A stretch of DNA of 7,663 bases from CAZAIO01 sp964485235 (GTDB taxonomy: Bacteria > Chloroflexota > Dehalococcoidia > GIF9 > UBA5629): contig CAZAIO010000120.1 of the NCBI GenBank assembly GCA_964485235.1, positions 1 through 7,663 of the forward strand. Direction: 5' to 3'. The notes beneath the pieces are model-generated. The model did not search any database, had not been told where the DNA came from, and was given only the letters and a program-made list of their open reading frames with translations. Below are positions 1 to 5,350 of this stretch, one piece after another. The first letter of the stretch is position 1. Every line of letters begins with the position of its first letter. The translations under genes and the position numbers were made by a program.

Positions 1-101
1 GGAACATCGAATTGCTGGTCCCTCCCGACCCTCAAATAGTCGGCGCACTCGGAGCAGCGATTACCGGTGCGGGTATACACGGCACCATTGCCAAAATTTA
101 A
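1..101 (+). CDS. 2-hydroxyacyl-CoA dehydratase activase, C-terminal end (partial)
   Basis: The reading frame is open from the window edge to TAA at 99-101 and gives 32 residues. It contains VPPDPQIVGALGAAI, which matches the closing segment of the BadF/BadG/BcrA/HgdC ATPase family, where a P-x-P-Q-x-V-G-A-L-G-A-A stretch closes the second ASKHA-fold lobe. Family knowledge: these are homodimeric iron-sulfur ATPases that drive one electron into 2-hydroxyacyl-CoA dehydratases or benzoyl-CoA reductases in strict anaerobes. The catalytic and cluster-binding parts lie outside the window, so the substrate class cannot be told. The convergent acetyltransferase gene ends 73 bp downstream, and I see no clear hairpin with a T-tract between them. 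Start and full length are unknown. Confidence 0.72.
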   Translation, partial: NIELLVPPDPQIVGALGAAITGAGIHGTIAKI

Positions 102-174
102 CCGGGTATCGCATAAAACCGCGCTCTTAATTAACCGGTGCTGTTTACGGAAGGGCATATAAGACAATTAACGT

Positions 175-798
175 CTATCTACCTTGTCTCAGCATCGCCC
201 AGGTAAAGAGCGGCGTATCAGGGATCTGCGACGTCTCGATCACCTCGAAACCAAAATGCCTGTAGATACCAACGTTTTTCTCTTCCACTGTCTCGAGATA
301 ACACGGTAACCTTTCTTCGTCTACCTTTACCAGCATATTACGAATGAGAGTACCGGCAAAACCTTTTCCCTGATGCTCCGGTCTCACACCGATTGCCTCC
401 AGGTACCAGTGTTTATAAGGTGTGAGGCGTTTATGCATATTATCCAGATACTCCCCGGCGGCATACATTGTGCCGGCGCCTGCACGAACAAATCCGATTA
501 ATACAGAAAGCGGCACAGCGCGGAGCATCCTGCCGAATGTCATAGGAAAGCCCCCGGGAGGCAGCCAGACTGCAATTCCTTCGGACTGCGGTGATACAGT
601 ATGGACGACGCCATAACGGACGGCGTAACAAACAGCGACTTCAAAGAAATAGCGAGAGATGCGGTCTCGTTGAGAGGCTTCAGGGTAAAAATACTTAATA
701 AGCGGATAGCTCTGAAACGCCCGGCTCAGCGTTTCTACTGCGGGTTTTATATGTGCCCTGTCCACTTCCGTCAATATGTCGGATTCCGCATAATCCAT
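175..798 (-). CDS. GNAT family N-acetyltransferase
   Basis: This 207-residue protein has the acetyl-CoA-binding motif A near residues 133-155. It reads LEAIGVRPEHQGKGFAGTL, with the Q-x-x-G-x-G/A pyrophosphate loop at Q143-A148. A motif B-like strand and helix follow at about 168-187 (LETVEEKNVGIYRHFGF). The family transfers an acetyl group from acetyl-CoA to an amine. The acceptor cannot be read from sequence; the long N-terminal half with YPLIKYFYP resembles broad 'GNAT N-acetyltransferase' relatives rather than RimI or antibiotic acetyltransferases. The ATG at 796-798 is preceded by AAGGAGT at 805-811 with a 6-nt gap, which fixes the start. The stop is TAG. It is a single gene, convergent with the activase on its left and divergent from the DUF2089 operon on its right, with a probable promoter at 827-855. 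Confidence 0.9.
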   Translation of the reverse strand: MDYAESDILTEVDRAHIKPAVETLSRAFQSYPLIKYFYPEASQRDRISRYFFEVAVCYAVRYGVVHTVSPQSEGIAVWLPPGGFPMTFGRMLRAVPLSVLIGFVRAGAGTMYAAGEYLDNMHKRLTPYKHWYLEAIGVRPEHQGKGFAGTLIRNMLVKVDEERLPCYLETVEEKNVGIYRHFGFEVIETSQIPDTPLFTWAMLRQGR

Positions 799-826
799 GT
801 AAGCACTCCTTTACGATCATCCTTTT

Positions 827-855
827 ATTGTAAAACAGCATCATCGACGATTCAA
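827..855 (-). promoter_or_regulatory. Probable sigma-70 promoter of the GNAT gene
   Basis: On the minus strand TTGAAT (855-850) is separated by 17 bp from TACAAT (832-827). This matches 4/6 and 5/6 of the sigma-70 consensus with ideal spacing. A start site near 820 would give a leader of about 22 nt holding AAGGAGT just before the ATG. It is divergent from the DUF2089 promoter 45 bp away. Confidence 0.5.
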
Positions 856-899
856 CCGCCTTATAAAAAATATTTTTTAATTATCTATACCACAATATA

Positions 900-928
900 T
901 TGACAAAATTAATATATCACCATATAAT
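900..928 (+). promoter_or_regulatory. Consensus sigma-70 promoter of the DUF2089 operon
   Basis: TTGACA (900-905), a 17-bp spacer and TATAAT (923-928) match the sigma-70 consensus at all 12 positions, in a very AT-rich stretch. Initiation is expected near 935-936. That leaves a leader of about 130 nt before the DUF2089 start at 1066. Such a strong promoter would normally need a repressor, and an inverted repeat overlaps the -10 box and start site. Confidence 0.75.
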
Positions 929-948
929 TAATTAATTTTATTAATTAT
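924..948. repeat. 9-bp inverted repeat over the -10 box and start site (candidate operator)
   Basis: ATAATTAAT at 924-932 and ATTAATTAT at 940-948 are exact reverse complements with a 7-bp spacer. The left arm includes five bases of the -10 hexamer and the right arm covers the predicted start. A protein bound here would block RNA polymerase. The region is so AT-rich that a chance palindrome is possible. The HTH protein encoded just downstream is the obvious, untested, candidate ligand. Confidence 0.45.
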
Positions 949-961
949 GAAGTTGATTTTA

Positions 962-990
962 TTGACAAAAAGGAATAAAATGGTTCTACT
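962..990 (+). promoter_or_regulatory. Possible second promoter in the DUF2089 leader
   Basis: A second exact TTGACA (962-967) is followed after 17 bp by TCTACT (985-990), which matches 4/6 of the -10 consensus. It lies 62 bp downstream of the first -35 box. If used, it would start within the possible leader ORF and skip that ORF's ATG. The -10 box is weak, so this is tentative. Confidence 0.25.
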
Positions 991-1063
991 TTATAAAGTT
1001 TCCGGTATAACGCCGGGAACAGCCCTGTTAAACGGGCAGCGCATATCGCGCCAGGAGGACTGA
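980..1063 (+). CDS. Possible 27-codon leader ORF upstream of the DUF2089 gene
   Basis: ATG at 980-982 follows AGGAA (971-975) by 4 nt. The frame stays open for 27 codons, beginning MVLLYKVSGITPG and ending NGQRISRQED, with TGA at 1061-1063. The stop lies 2 nt before the ATG of the DUF2089 gene, and that gene's AGGAGG (1053-1058) lies inside the last codons. This geometry is typical of translational coupling or a leader peptide. No homology is recognised, and an ORF of this length can occur by chance. If only the second promoter is active, the ATG would not be transcribed. Confidence 0.25.
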   Translation: MVLLYKVSGITPGTALLNGQRISRQED

Positions 1064-1065
1064 GC

Positions 1066-1428
1066 ATGGCACATGACTGGAACGAGCTTACCAGGCTTAC
1101 ACACGGGGCACCTGTCGTAGTCGAGCGGGTCCGTATGCAGGAGACCGGCATCGCTATCGAAGGAAGCTTCGAATTGCCGCCGCTTGCACGTCTCTCGATG
1201 GAAGATCAGGTCTTCGTAATGGCATTTGTCCAGCGTGACGGCTCGATCAAAGATATGGAGCATACCTTCGGCATCAGCTATCCTACGGTGAAAAGCCGCC
1301 TCGCCCGCATTGCGGGACAGCTCCGGTTCGTTGAGATAAAGCGGACTTCATCACAGGACGATGTACTGACCCGCCTTGAACAGGGCGAGATATCCGCCGA
1401 AGAGGCGATTGAGAGGTTATCGAAATGA
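1066..1428 (+). CDS. DUF2089 family helix-turn-helix protein, Cys-less variant
   Basis: This 120-residue protein fits the DUF2089 family in its middle, IEGSFELPPLARLS (31-44), followed by a helix-turn-helix at about 59-83 (GSIKDMEHTFGISYPTVKSRL). That is the most conserved part of the family. Usual members begin with a zinc ribbon of two CPxC-type knuckles. Here the matching positions read LTHGA and RMQETG, and the protein has no cysteine at all, so the zinc site is absent. The C-terminus (100-118) carries VLTRLEQGEISAEEAIERL, a short helical module also seen at the N-terminus of YvlB/SHOCT-like proteins. It is a likely DNA-binding regulator in the cytoplasm. AGGAGG at 1053-1058 supports the ATG. 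The stop overlaps the next start as ATGA, so the two genes are probably translationally coupled. Its target is unknown; self-regulation at 924-948 is a guess. Confidence 0.85.
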   Translation: MAHDWNELTRLTHGAPVVVERVRMQETGIAIEGSFELPPLARLSMEDQVFVMAFVQRDGSIKDMEHTFGISYPTVKSRLARIAGQLRFVEIKRTSSQDDVLTRLEQGEISAEEAIERLSK

Positions 1429-1703
1429 CTTTGCCGCCTTCATTAATGCGACTTCGGGTAGCGAATGAGCAGCACAATATCAGCCTCTGGCTGCCGTTCT
1501 TTCTCATCTGGCCTTTCGTCCTGATACTTGTACTGGTACTGCTGCCGTTCCTGCTGATTGCCGTAATTATCTTCTCGTGTAAAGGTTACGGGAAAATGCT
1601 GCTGCAGGGCGGACCGCTCATCATGTCCTGCATCTGTGCACTGCGGGGACTCGATGTCCGTACAGGGCAGAAGCAAAACAGTCTCATTATTTCAATACGT
1701 TGA
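1425..1703 (+). CDS. Small membrane protein of the DUF2089 operon
   Basis: The 92-residue product has a long hydrophobic stretch at about 20-50 (SLWLPFFLIWPFVLILVLV and onward). It is long enough for one long or two closely spaced membrane helices. A basic, glycine-containing turn (CKGYGK) comes next, then a weaker hydrophobic segment near 60-73 and a polar tail ending NSLIISIR. It has no domain I can name. Small proteins of this shape occur, as I recall, next to DUF2089 genes, so it is probably a real partner. The ATG at 1425 overlaps the preceding TGA by 4 nt, and GAGAGG (1411-1416) lies 8 nt upstream. The next gene starts 20 bp after its TGA. It is plausibly the membrane sensor or anchor of the three-gene unit; that is inference from order only. 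Confidence 0.78.
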   Translation: MTLPPSLMRLRVANEQHNISLWLPFFLIWPFVLILVLVLLPFLLIAVIIFSCKGYGKMLLQGGPLIMSCICALRGLDVRTGQKQNSLIISIR

Positions 1704-1711
1704 ATATTATT

Positions 1712-1718
1712 AAGGAGG
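1712..1718 (+). promoter_or_regulatory. Shine-Dalgarno fixing the start of the SHOCT-like gene
   Basis: AAGGAGG lies 5 nt before the ATG at 1724-1726 and is a near-perfect anti-16S match. An in-frame start at 1700 (eight codons earlier) would place this site inside the coding region and overlap the previous gene's end, so 1724 is preferred. Confidence 0.8.
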
Positions 1719-1723
1719 TTATC

Positions 1724-2170
1724 ATGACCGATAATACAAAAAGAATACTTGAACTGGTTGCACAGAAAAAAATAAGCGTTGACGAAGCACAAAAACTCCT
1801 TGACCTGGTTGAAAAGGAGCACACAGCGGAAAATACGACACAAGACATTCCTGATGCAGGAAGAACGTCGAAAGGTATTCCCAAGTATCTGCGCGTTGTG
1901 GTGGAACCCGCCGGCGGAGACCATCCGGGATCAGGATCGGAACGGGTAAACATTCGCGTTCCGGTCGCGCTCATCCGCGCCGGCATGAAATTAACGTCGC
2001 TCATTCCCTCGGATGCAGTTGAAAAGGCAAATGTTGCGCTGAAAGAGAAGGGTATCGATATAGACCTTAACAAGATAAAGGCTGCCGATATCGAGCCGTT
2101 GATCGATGCGTTAAGCGAGCTTGAAATAGAAGTGAACGACGAAAAAAAGGTCCGTGTCTACATGGAGTAA
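1724..2170 (+). CDS. SHOCT-like (YvlB N-terminal type) domain protein
   Basis: The 148-residue protein opens with RILELVAQKKISVDEAQKLL (7-26), the short amphipathic helical module called SHOCT-like in YvlB-type proteins, where bacteria often place an I-L-x-x-V-x-x-G-x-I-S-x-E-E-A pattern. After a polar linker (31-52) comes a folded part of about 95 residues. It begins PKYLRVVVEP, then ERVNIRVPVALIRAGMKL (73-90), an alpha-helical section, and an acidic C-terminus ending VRVYME. No transmembrane helix or signal peptide is visible, so a cytoplasmic place is likely. It is the last gene of the DUF2089 operon. Its N-terminal module is similar to the C-terminal module of the first gene, which suggests the two proteins use the same contact surface. 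In other bacteria such proteins sit in envelope-stress operons; a role of that kind here is inferred. Confidence 0.82.
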   Translation: MTDNTKRILELVAQKKISVDEAQKLLDLVEKEHTAENTTQDIPDAGRTSKGIPKYLRVVVEPAGGDHPGSGSERVNIRVPVALIRAGMKLTSLIPSDAVEKANVALKEKGIDIDLNKIKAADIEPLIDALSELEIEVNDEKKVRVYME

Positions 2171-2201
2171 TCTTCCCTCCCGCGGATTATCAGGTGAACC
2201 G

Positions 2202-2235
2202 GCAGCGGGTAGAGTGCGGGACTCAAGCCCGCTGC
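2202..2235. repeat. 8-bp inverted repeat with an alternative inner hairpin, between convergent genes
   Basis: GCAGCGGG (2202-2209) and CCCGCTGC (2228-2235) are exact complements across an 18-nt loop. A competing inner stem pairs GCGGG (2216-2220) with the same CCCGC (2228-2232) across 7 nt, so the two folds exclude each other. It starts 31 bp after the stop of the SHOCT-like gene. It may end or protect that transcript, but no T-tract follows, so I do not call it a rho-independent terminator. Confidence 0.4.
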
Positions 2236-2297
2236 TATCTACAGAAATAGAATACCGGCTAAAGACAATCATCGAACAGCACTCGTTTTACCTGCAA

Positions 2298-2339
2298 ATA
2301 GAGGATAAGAAAAAACGGCAACTATGTTTGATCCTCTAT
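2298..2339. repeat. 9-bp inverted repeat overlapping the MFS stop codon
   Basis: ATAGAGGAT (2298-2306) and ATCCTCTAT (2331-2339) are exact complements across a 24-nt loop, and the right arm contains the TAG stop of the MFS gene. The loop, read on the minus strand, holds TTTTTT. This is the wrong arrangement for a classic terminator, which needs the T-tract after the stem. It may be a 3' processing or stability stem, or a weak terminator. Confidence 0.35.
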
Positions 2340-3586
2340 GTGCCCTGCCGCGCTCTCTCTGCGGATGGAATTAAGGTCAGTATAACAATGGCGATCAGGA
2401 TAAAGAATACAAACCCGAGCCATGCATATGTATAGCTGTGCCACTCATCAAACACCCATCCGGCGAGAGGAGCACCGATCAAAGTGCCCAGCATGGACAC
2501 ACAGGAGGCCATACCGTAAATAGTGCCGAAATTGTTTCTTCCGAAATACTCCCTCAACAAAGCGGCACGCATGGTCACATTACCGCCCCATCCGACACCG
2601 AACAGAAGGAGATAAACCGCCAGCAACCATGCACCGTCTCCTGCAAAGTTAAACACCAGTAGTCCTAACACTGTGAGCACAAGTCCATATATAGTTAATG
2701 TTTTTTTATCGTATCTGTCACCGATCCAGCCAATGCCGAGTCGTCCTATAATGCTCACAATCGGCAAAGCTCCTGCTGCCAGACTGGATATCTCTCTCCC
2801 GATTCCGACACTGCTCAGATAGGGCATACAATGCGCTATCACCGAATTGATAGCCATGTACTGCAAGAAAAATACTATCGCAATACGCCAGAAAATACTG
2901 CTGCGCATGATAGTTTTAAACGATATCTCCACGTCATCCACCGCTTTCACAGCAGTACCGCCTTTAACATCGTAAGAATTATCCACTTCCCCATCCATCG
3001 TATAACCATATTGTTCAGGTTTGTGACGTACAAGGAGCGAAAGGGGAATTCCGATAACCCACATGCCGATAGCTATACCGAGGATGACATCCCTCCACCC
3101 GTATACGGTGATATAGTTGCTCATAACCGGAACAAGAACTCCGCCAAGAGCAAAACCGCTCGCCGCAATGCCGGTAACCAGCGCAATTTTTTTCCGGAAC
3201 CAGTTGCCTACTGCCGCAAGCATCACTGTACCACTGCTGGGACTCATTCCAATTGCAATTATGATAAATGCGACATAGTACATTACCAAAGAGTTCATTC
3301 TACTCAGCAGCAGCATACCGATACCGGTAATGATAGCGCCGCCAAACAGGAGCTTCCTTGGCCCGAAACGGTCCACCACGAACCCCAGGATCGGAGCGAG
3401 TATGCTCATTTCCAATCCGCGAAGCGATGCGGCAAATGAGATCTGGGCATAACTCCAACCGAATTCATTGGCAATCGGTTCGAATATAGCAGTAAAGCCG
3501 TAGACGATGACGCCGCCCACGTAGAGCGCAAAGAAAAAACAGCCGACAAGTACCCACCAACCATAGAAAATCTTTTTATCAGTCAA
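2336..3586 (-). CDS. MFS transporter, OFA / monocarboxylate-type
   Basis: The 416-residue protein has about 12 hydrophobic segments and the MFS loop 2-3 signature GFVVDRFGPRK at 68-78 (G-x-x-x-D-R-x-G-x-R-K). A second copy of the pattern lies in the C-terminal half (GWIGDRYDKK). The opening FYGWWVLVGCFFFAL followed by FEPIANEFGWSYAQIS is typical of oxalate/formate-antiporter-like and monocarboxylate-like MFS members. It is therefore an inner-membrane carrier, probably for an organic anion, but the substrate is not readable. The start is TTG at 3586: an in-frame TGA at 3602-3604 rules out longer forms, and the next Met is residue 60, inside the conserved region. The Shine-Dalgarno is weak (GAGCGAAG region). 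It is transcribed alone, convergent with the SHOCT-like gene. A 9-bp inverted repeat lies 61-89 bp upstream. Confidence 0.88.
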   Translation of the reverse strand: MTDKKIFYGWWVLVGCFFFALYVGGVIVYGFTAIFEPIANEFGWSYAQISFAASLRGLEMSILAPILGFVVDRFGPRKLLFGGAIITGIGMLLLSRMNSLVMYYVAFIIIAIGMSPSSGTVMLAAVGNWFRKKIALVTGIAASGFALGGVLVPVMSNYITVYGWRDVILGIAIGMWVIGIPLSLLVRHKPEQYGYTMDGEVDNSYDVKGGTAVKAVDDVEISFKTIMRSSIFWRIAIVFFLQYMAINSVIAHCMPYLSSVGIGREISSLAAGALPIVSIIGRLGIGWIGDRYDKKTLTIYGLVLTVLGLLVFNFAGDGAWLLAVYLLLFGVGWGGNVTMRAALLREYFGRNNFGTIYGMASCVSMLGTLIGAPLAGWVFDEWHSYTYAWLGFVFFILIAIVILTLIPSAERARQGT

Positions 3587-3646
3587 TGCTTCGCTCGCTA
3601 TTCAAAACACATAACGGCCGGTCAACCTGTCAAATGATAACCCCGA

Positions 3647-3675
3647 ATGTTCACCTGAAGGCAGTTGGTGAACAT
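3647..3675. repeat. 9-bp inverted repeat in the MFS leader (candidate operator or hairpin)
   Basis: ATGTTCACC (3647-3655) and GGTGAACAT (3667-3675) are exact complements with an 11-bp spacer. Arm centres lie 20 bp apart, about two helical turns, which suits a dimeric regulator. It sits 61-89 bp upstream of the TTG start of the MFS gene. It could also fold as RNA if transcription starts near 3740. Confidence 0.5.
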
Positions 3676-3746
3676 AAATGCCGGTTCGCGTTCTCTTACA
3701 GATACCGGAATTCTTGATAAGATACAATGTATACAGTCTACATGGG

Positions 3747-3752
3747 ATTATA
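3747..3752 (-). promoter_or_regulatory. Possible -10 box for the MFS gene
   Basis: The minus strand reads an exact TATAAT (3752-3747), but the matching -35 position (TGGTAA) fits only 3 of 6. Use of this box would give a leader of about 155 nt that includes the inverted repeat at 3647-3675. An activator could compensate for the poor -35. Confidence 0.25.
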
Positions 3753-3839
3753 CTGTTTGTGTCTTTGAATTACCACTACTATCTGTGCAATAACCGGGAC
3801 TACATGACGAACAGCGGGACCGGCTAAGGACATTCTTTC

Positions 3840-3855
3840 AATTCGGGCCCGAATT
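3840..3855. repeat. Perfect 16-bp palindrome
   Basis: AATTCGGGCCCGAATT is fully self-complementary with no spacer. It begins 63 bp after the DUF1648 stop in its reading direction. As RNA it could form a 6-bp stem with a GGCC loop; no T-tract follows on either strand. It may be a binding site for a symmetric protein, or a 3' stem of the DUF1648 transcript. Confidence 0.5.
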
Positions 3856-3918
3856 CCGCCCCGGAAATTTTTCTTACCGGCTGCTATTGCCGTAGATACC
3901 TCAGGAAGAATCCGGCGT

Positions 3919-4890
3919 TTATTTCATTTCGGTCGATGCTTTAACAACGGCATACAGATTTTCCGGGCGGTCAGAACCGATCAGGTACTTTTTCCCGTTA
4001 TTTACAGTGAGCTTTACCCCGCGTGTCCCGCGCTGGTAATATGCCTTCATTTCACCATTAAAACGAATGCCGTAACCCCCGAAGTCCTTTAGCGGCGAAA
4101 AGTCGTGCAGTTCCACCGTGTTAATGTCCGGAATATTTAACCGGAGAATTTTAAATCCGGCTATACCGAAACGCACGATAACCTCTTTCCGGGTGACCAT
4201 TGTCCGCTGTCCTCCATACGGGAGAATCAGTAAAATGCCGGCGATAAAAACGATAACGGACACCACAGGCTGCGTATACCAGGTAACAAACGCGACACCG
4301 ATCATAATAAGCGGGATTATCGTACTTAATAAAGTAATGTAGAACGGGTTCTGCGAGTCCCAGTACACGAATTGCACGTTGTTTTTCAACTGTTTTGCCA
4401 GTTCGTTTCCCTGCGCACCGATATCGCCGGCAATAACACGTTCCGGTTGAGCCCTGAACGGACGCAGCATTTCCACTATTATTCCGAGCACTACCGCTAT
4501 TCCCCCTATCAGGACCGTTTGCCACCATGGAAAGCGAAAAATATCCGAACCCCTTGTAAGAAATGCCAGGTAAGCGAGCTCTATTCCCGCCATTGAGCCC
4601 ACTACTATTTCATCAAACAGAGAAAGCCAGTTGAACGCCTTGGCGCTTTCCTGCCTCGCCCACAACTCATCGAGAAATGCCGAAAGTACAATGTATCCTG
4701 CCGAAAGACCTATCGTAAAGGCAAATACCAGCCAGGGCGAACCGTAACTGTCTGCCACGCCTGCCCTGTTGAAATGCACCGGCGCCTCGGCAGGCAGTCT
4801 ACCTGCTGTCGCTATGAAAATGATGAGCACCACAAGCACGGCTAACGCCGGTATATGCGTCCATAGTGGATGTACCAGTTTTATTCTCAT
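3919..4890 (-). CDS. DUF1648 membrane protein with C-terminal PH-like domain
   Basis: The 323-residue protein begins with a membrane helix (about 13-30) followed by LPAEAPVHFNRAGVADSYG (32-50). This is the DUF1648 signature (LP-x-x-x-P-x-H-F-N-x-x-G), as found in SdpI-like and related membrane proteins. Further helices lie near 53-73, 95-112, 123-142, 183-203 and 207-224. Residues 228-318 are soluble and strand-rich, with FGGYGIR and RGVKLTVNNGKKYLIGSDRP. They resemble bacterial PH-like tails that follow membrane helices in similar proteins. The function is unknown. DUF1648 proteins are often paired with a small GntR regulator, as here: that gene ends 25 bp upstream. GGAGG at 4900-4904 with a 9-nt gap supports the ATG at 4890. 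The operon promoter lies before the GntR gene. Confidence 0.85.
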   Translation of the reverse strand: MRIKLVHPLWTHIPALAVLVVLIIFIATAGRLPAEAPVHFNRAGVADSYGSPWLVFAFTIGLSAGYIVLSAFLDELWARQESAKAFNWLSLFDEIVVGSMAGIELAYLAFLTRGSDIFRFPWWQTVLIGGIAVVLGIIVEMLRPFRAQPERVIAGDIGAQGNELAKQLKNNVQFVYWDSQNPFYITLLSTIIPLIMIGVAFVTWYTQPVVSVIVFIAGILLILPYGGQRTMVTRKEVIVRFGIAGFKILRLNIPDINTVELHDFSPLKDFGGYGIRFNGEMKAYYQRGTRGVKLTVNNGKKYLIGSDRPENLYAVVKASTEMK

Positions 4891-4915
4891 TTTCCTTTTC
4901 CTCCGGAAAAATAAA

Positions 4916-5305
4916 TCATTGTTCGTTGCTTATTTCTTCTATCTGTTGCTCAACCAGGCTGCGAATGTCCGCCGGTTTATATCCCATGAGCAACGCGTCT
5001 GTGATAATCTCGTTCAAACGAAAGGTAATATCTTTTTCCATTTCCGGTGTATTTTCCTGCCTGTCCGGTACGGCAATTCTCGCTTTCCTGCCCAGTCTCA
5101 TGGTTATAATCCCCTGATCCCGCAGCTTGAGATAGGCACTGCGTACCGTATGCATATTTATTTCCAGGCTCTCAGCAAGCTCACGTACGGACGGCAACTC
5201 GTCGCCGGGACGGAGGATGCCTTTGCGTACCTGTTCTTTTACCTGGCCGGTAATCTGCAAATAAAGCGGCCTGCTGTCTTTTTCATCTATAGTAATCAAC
5301 ATCAT
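4916..5305 (-). CDS. GntR family transcriptional regulator, YtrA-like
   Basis: The 129-residue protein has a GntR winged helix-turn-helix over about 10-80. It includes PLYLQITGQVKEQVRKGIL, the LRPGDELPSVRELAESL stretch (31-47) and NMHTVRSAYLKLRDQGII (50-67). Only about 45 residues follow, rich in helix (FRLNEIITDALLMGYKPADI and onward). That fits the YtrA subfamily, which has a short helical dimerisation tail and no ligand domain. It should be a dimeric repressor. Three candidate starts sit in a row: TTG 5308, ATG 5305 and ATG 5302. I chose 5305, and the first 2-3 residues are uncertain. No good Shine-Dalgarno is seen, and the predicted transcript leader is only about 20 nt. A palindrome overlapping the promoter (5314-5344) points to self-repression of this gene and the DUF1648 gene. 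Confidence 0.9.
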   Translation of the reverse strand: MMLITIDEKDSRPLYLQITGQVKEQVRKGILRPGDELPSVRELAESLEINMHTVRSAYLKLRDQGIITMRLGRKARIAVPDRQENTPEMEKDITFRLNEIITDALLMGYKPADIRSLVEQQIEEISNEQ

Positions 5306-5313
5306 CAATGACC

Positions 5314-5350
5314 ATAACTGTTATATATAGACTATAACAGTTATAACAGT
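5314..5350. repeat. Operator-like palindrome plus tandem half-site for the GntR operon
   Basis: ATAACTGTTATA (5314-5325) and TATAACAGTTAT (5333-5344) are exact complements with a 7-bp spacer. The 9-bp unit TATAACAGT is also directly repeated at 5333-5341 and 5342-5350, giving three TATAACAG-type half-sites. The palindrome overlaps the -10 box and start site and ends 9 bp before the start codon. This is the expected place for an autoregulatory GntR-family operator; binding by the adjacent product is inferred. Confidence 0.75.

Larger units (their letters stand above)
3587..3918. other. Intergenic region upstream of the MFS gene, with no gene seen
   Basis: These 332 bases separate the DUF1648 stop (read leftward) from the MFS start. 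I find no convincing ORF. They hold a 9-bp inverted repeat (3647-3675), a possible -10 box (3747-3752), a small palindrome ATACAATGTAT (3722-3732) and a perfect 16-bp palindrome (3840-3855). No hairpin with a T-tract is seen after the DUF1648 gene, so read-through from that operon into the MFS gene is possible. Confidence 0.6.

Noticed and set aside
2831..3439. Long plus-strand open frame inside the MFS gene
   Set aside because: It is antisense to a well-supported 12-helix transporter. Its product is rich in His, Asn and Arg, as expected for the reverse complement of a membrane protein, and no good ribosome site was seen.
2252..3835. Similar segments ACCGGCTAAAGACA (2252) and ACCGGCTAAGGACA (3820)
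   Set aside because: Two near-matches of about 14 bases with unrelated flanks; no terminal repeats or target duplications that would suggest a mobile element.
4769..5311. Plus-strand open frames across the DUF1648/GntR junction
   Set aside because: They run opposite to two convincing genes with good family matches; their residue make-up is that of a shadow frame.
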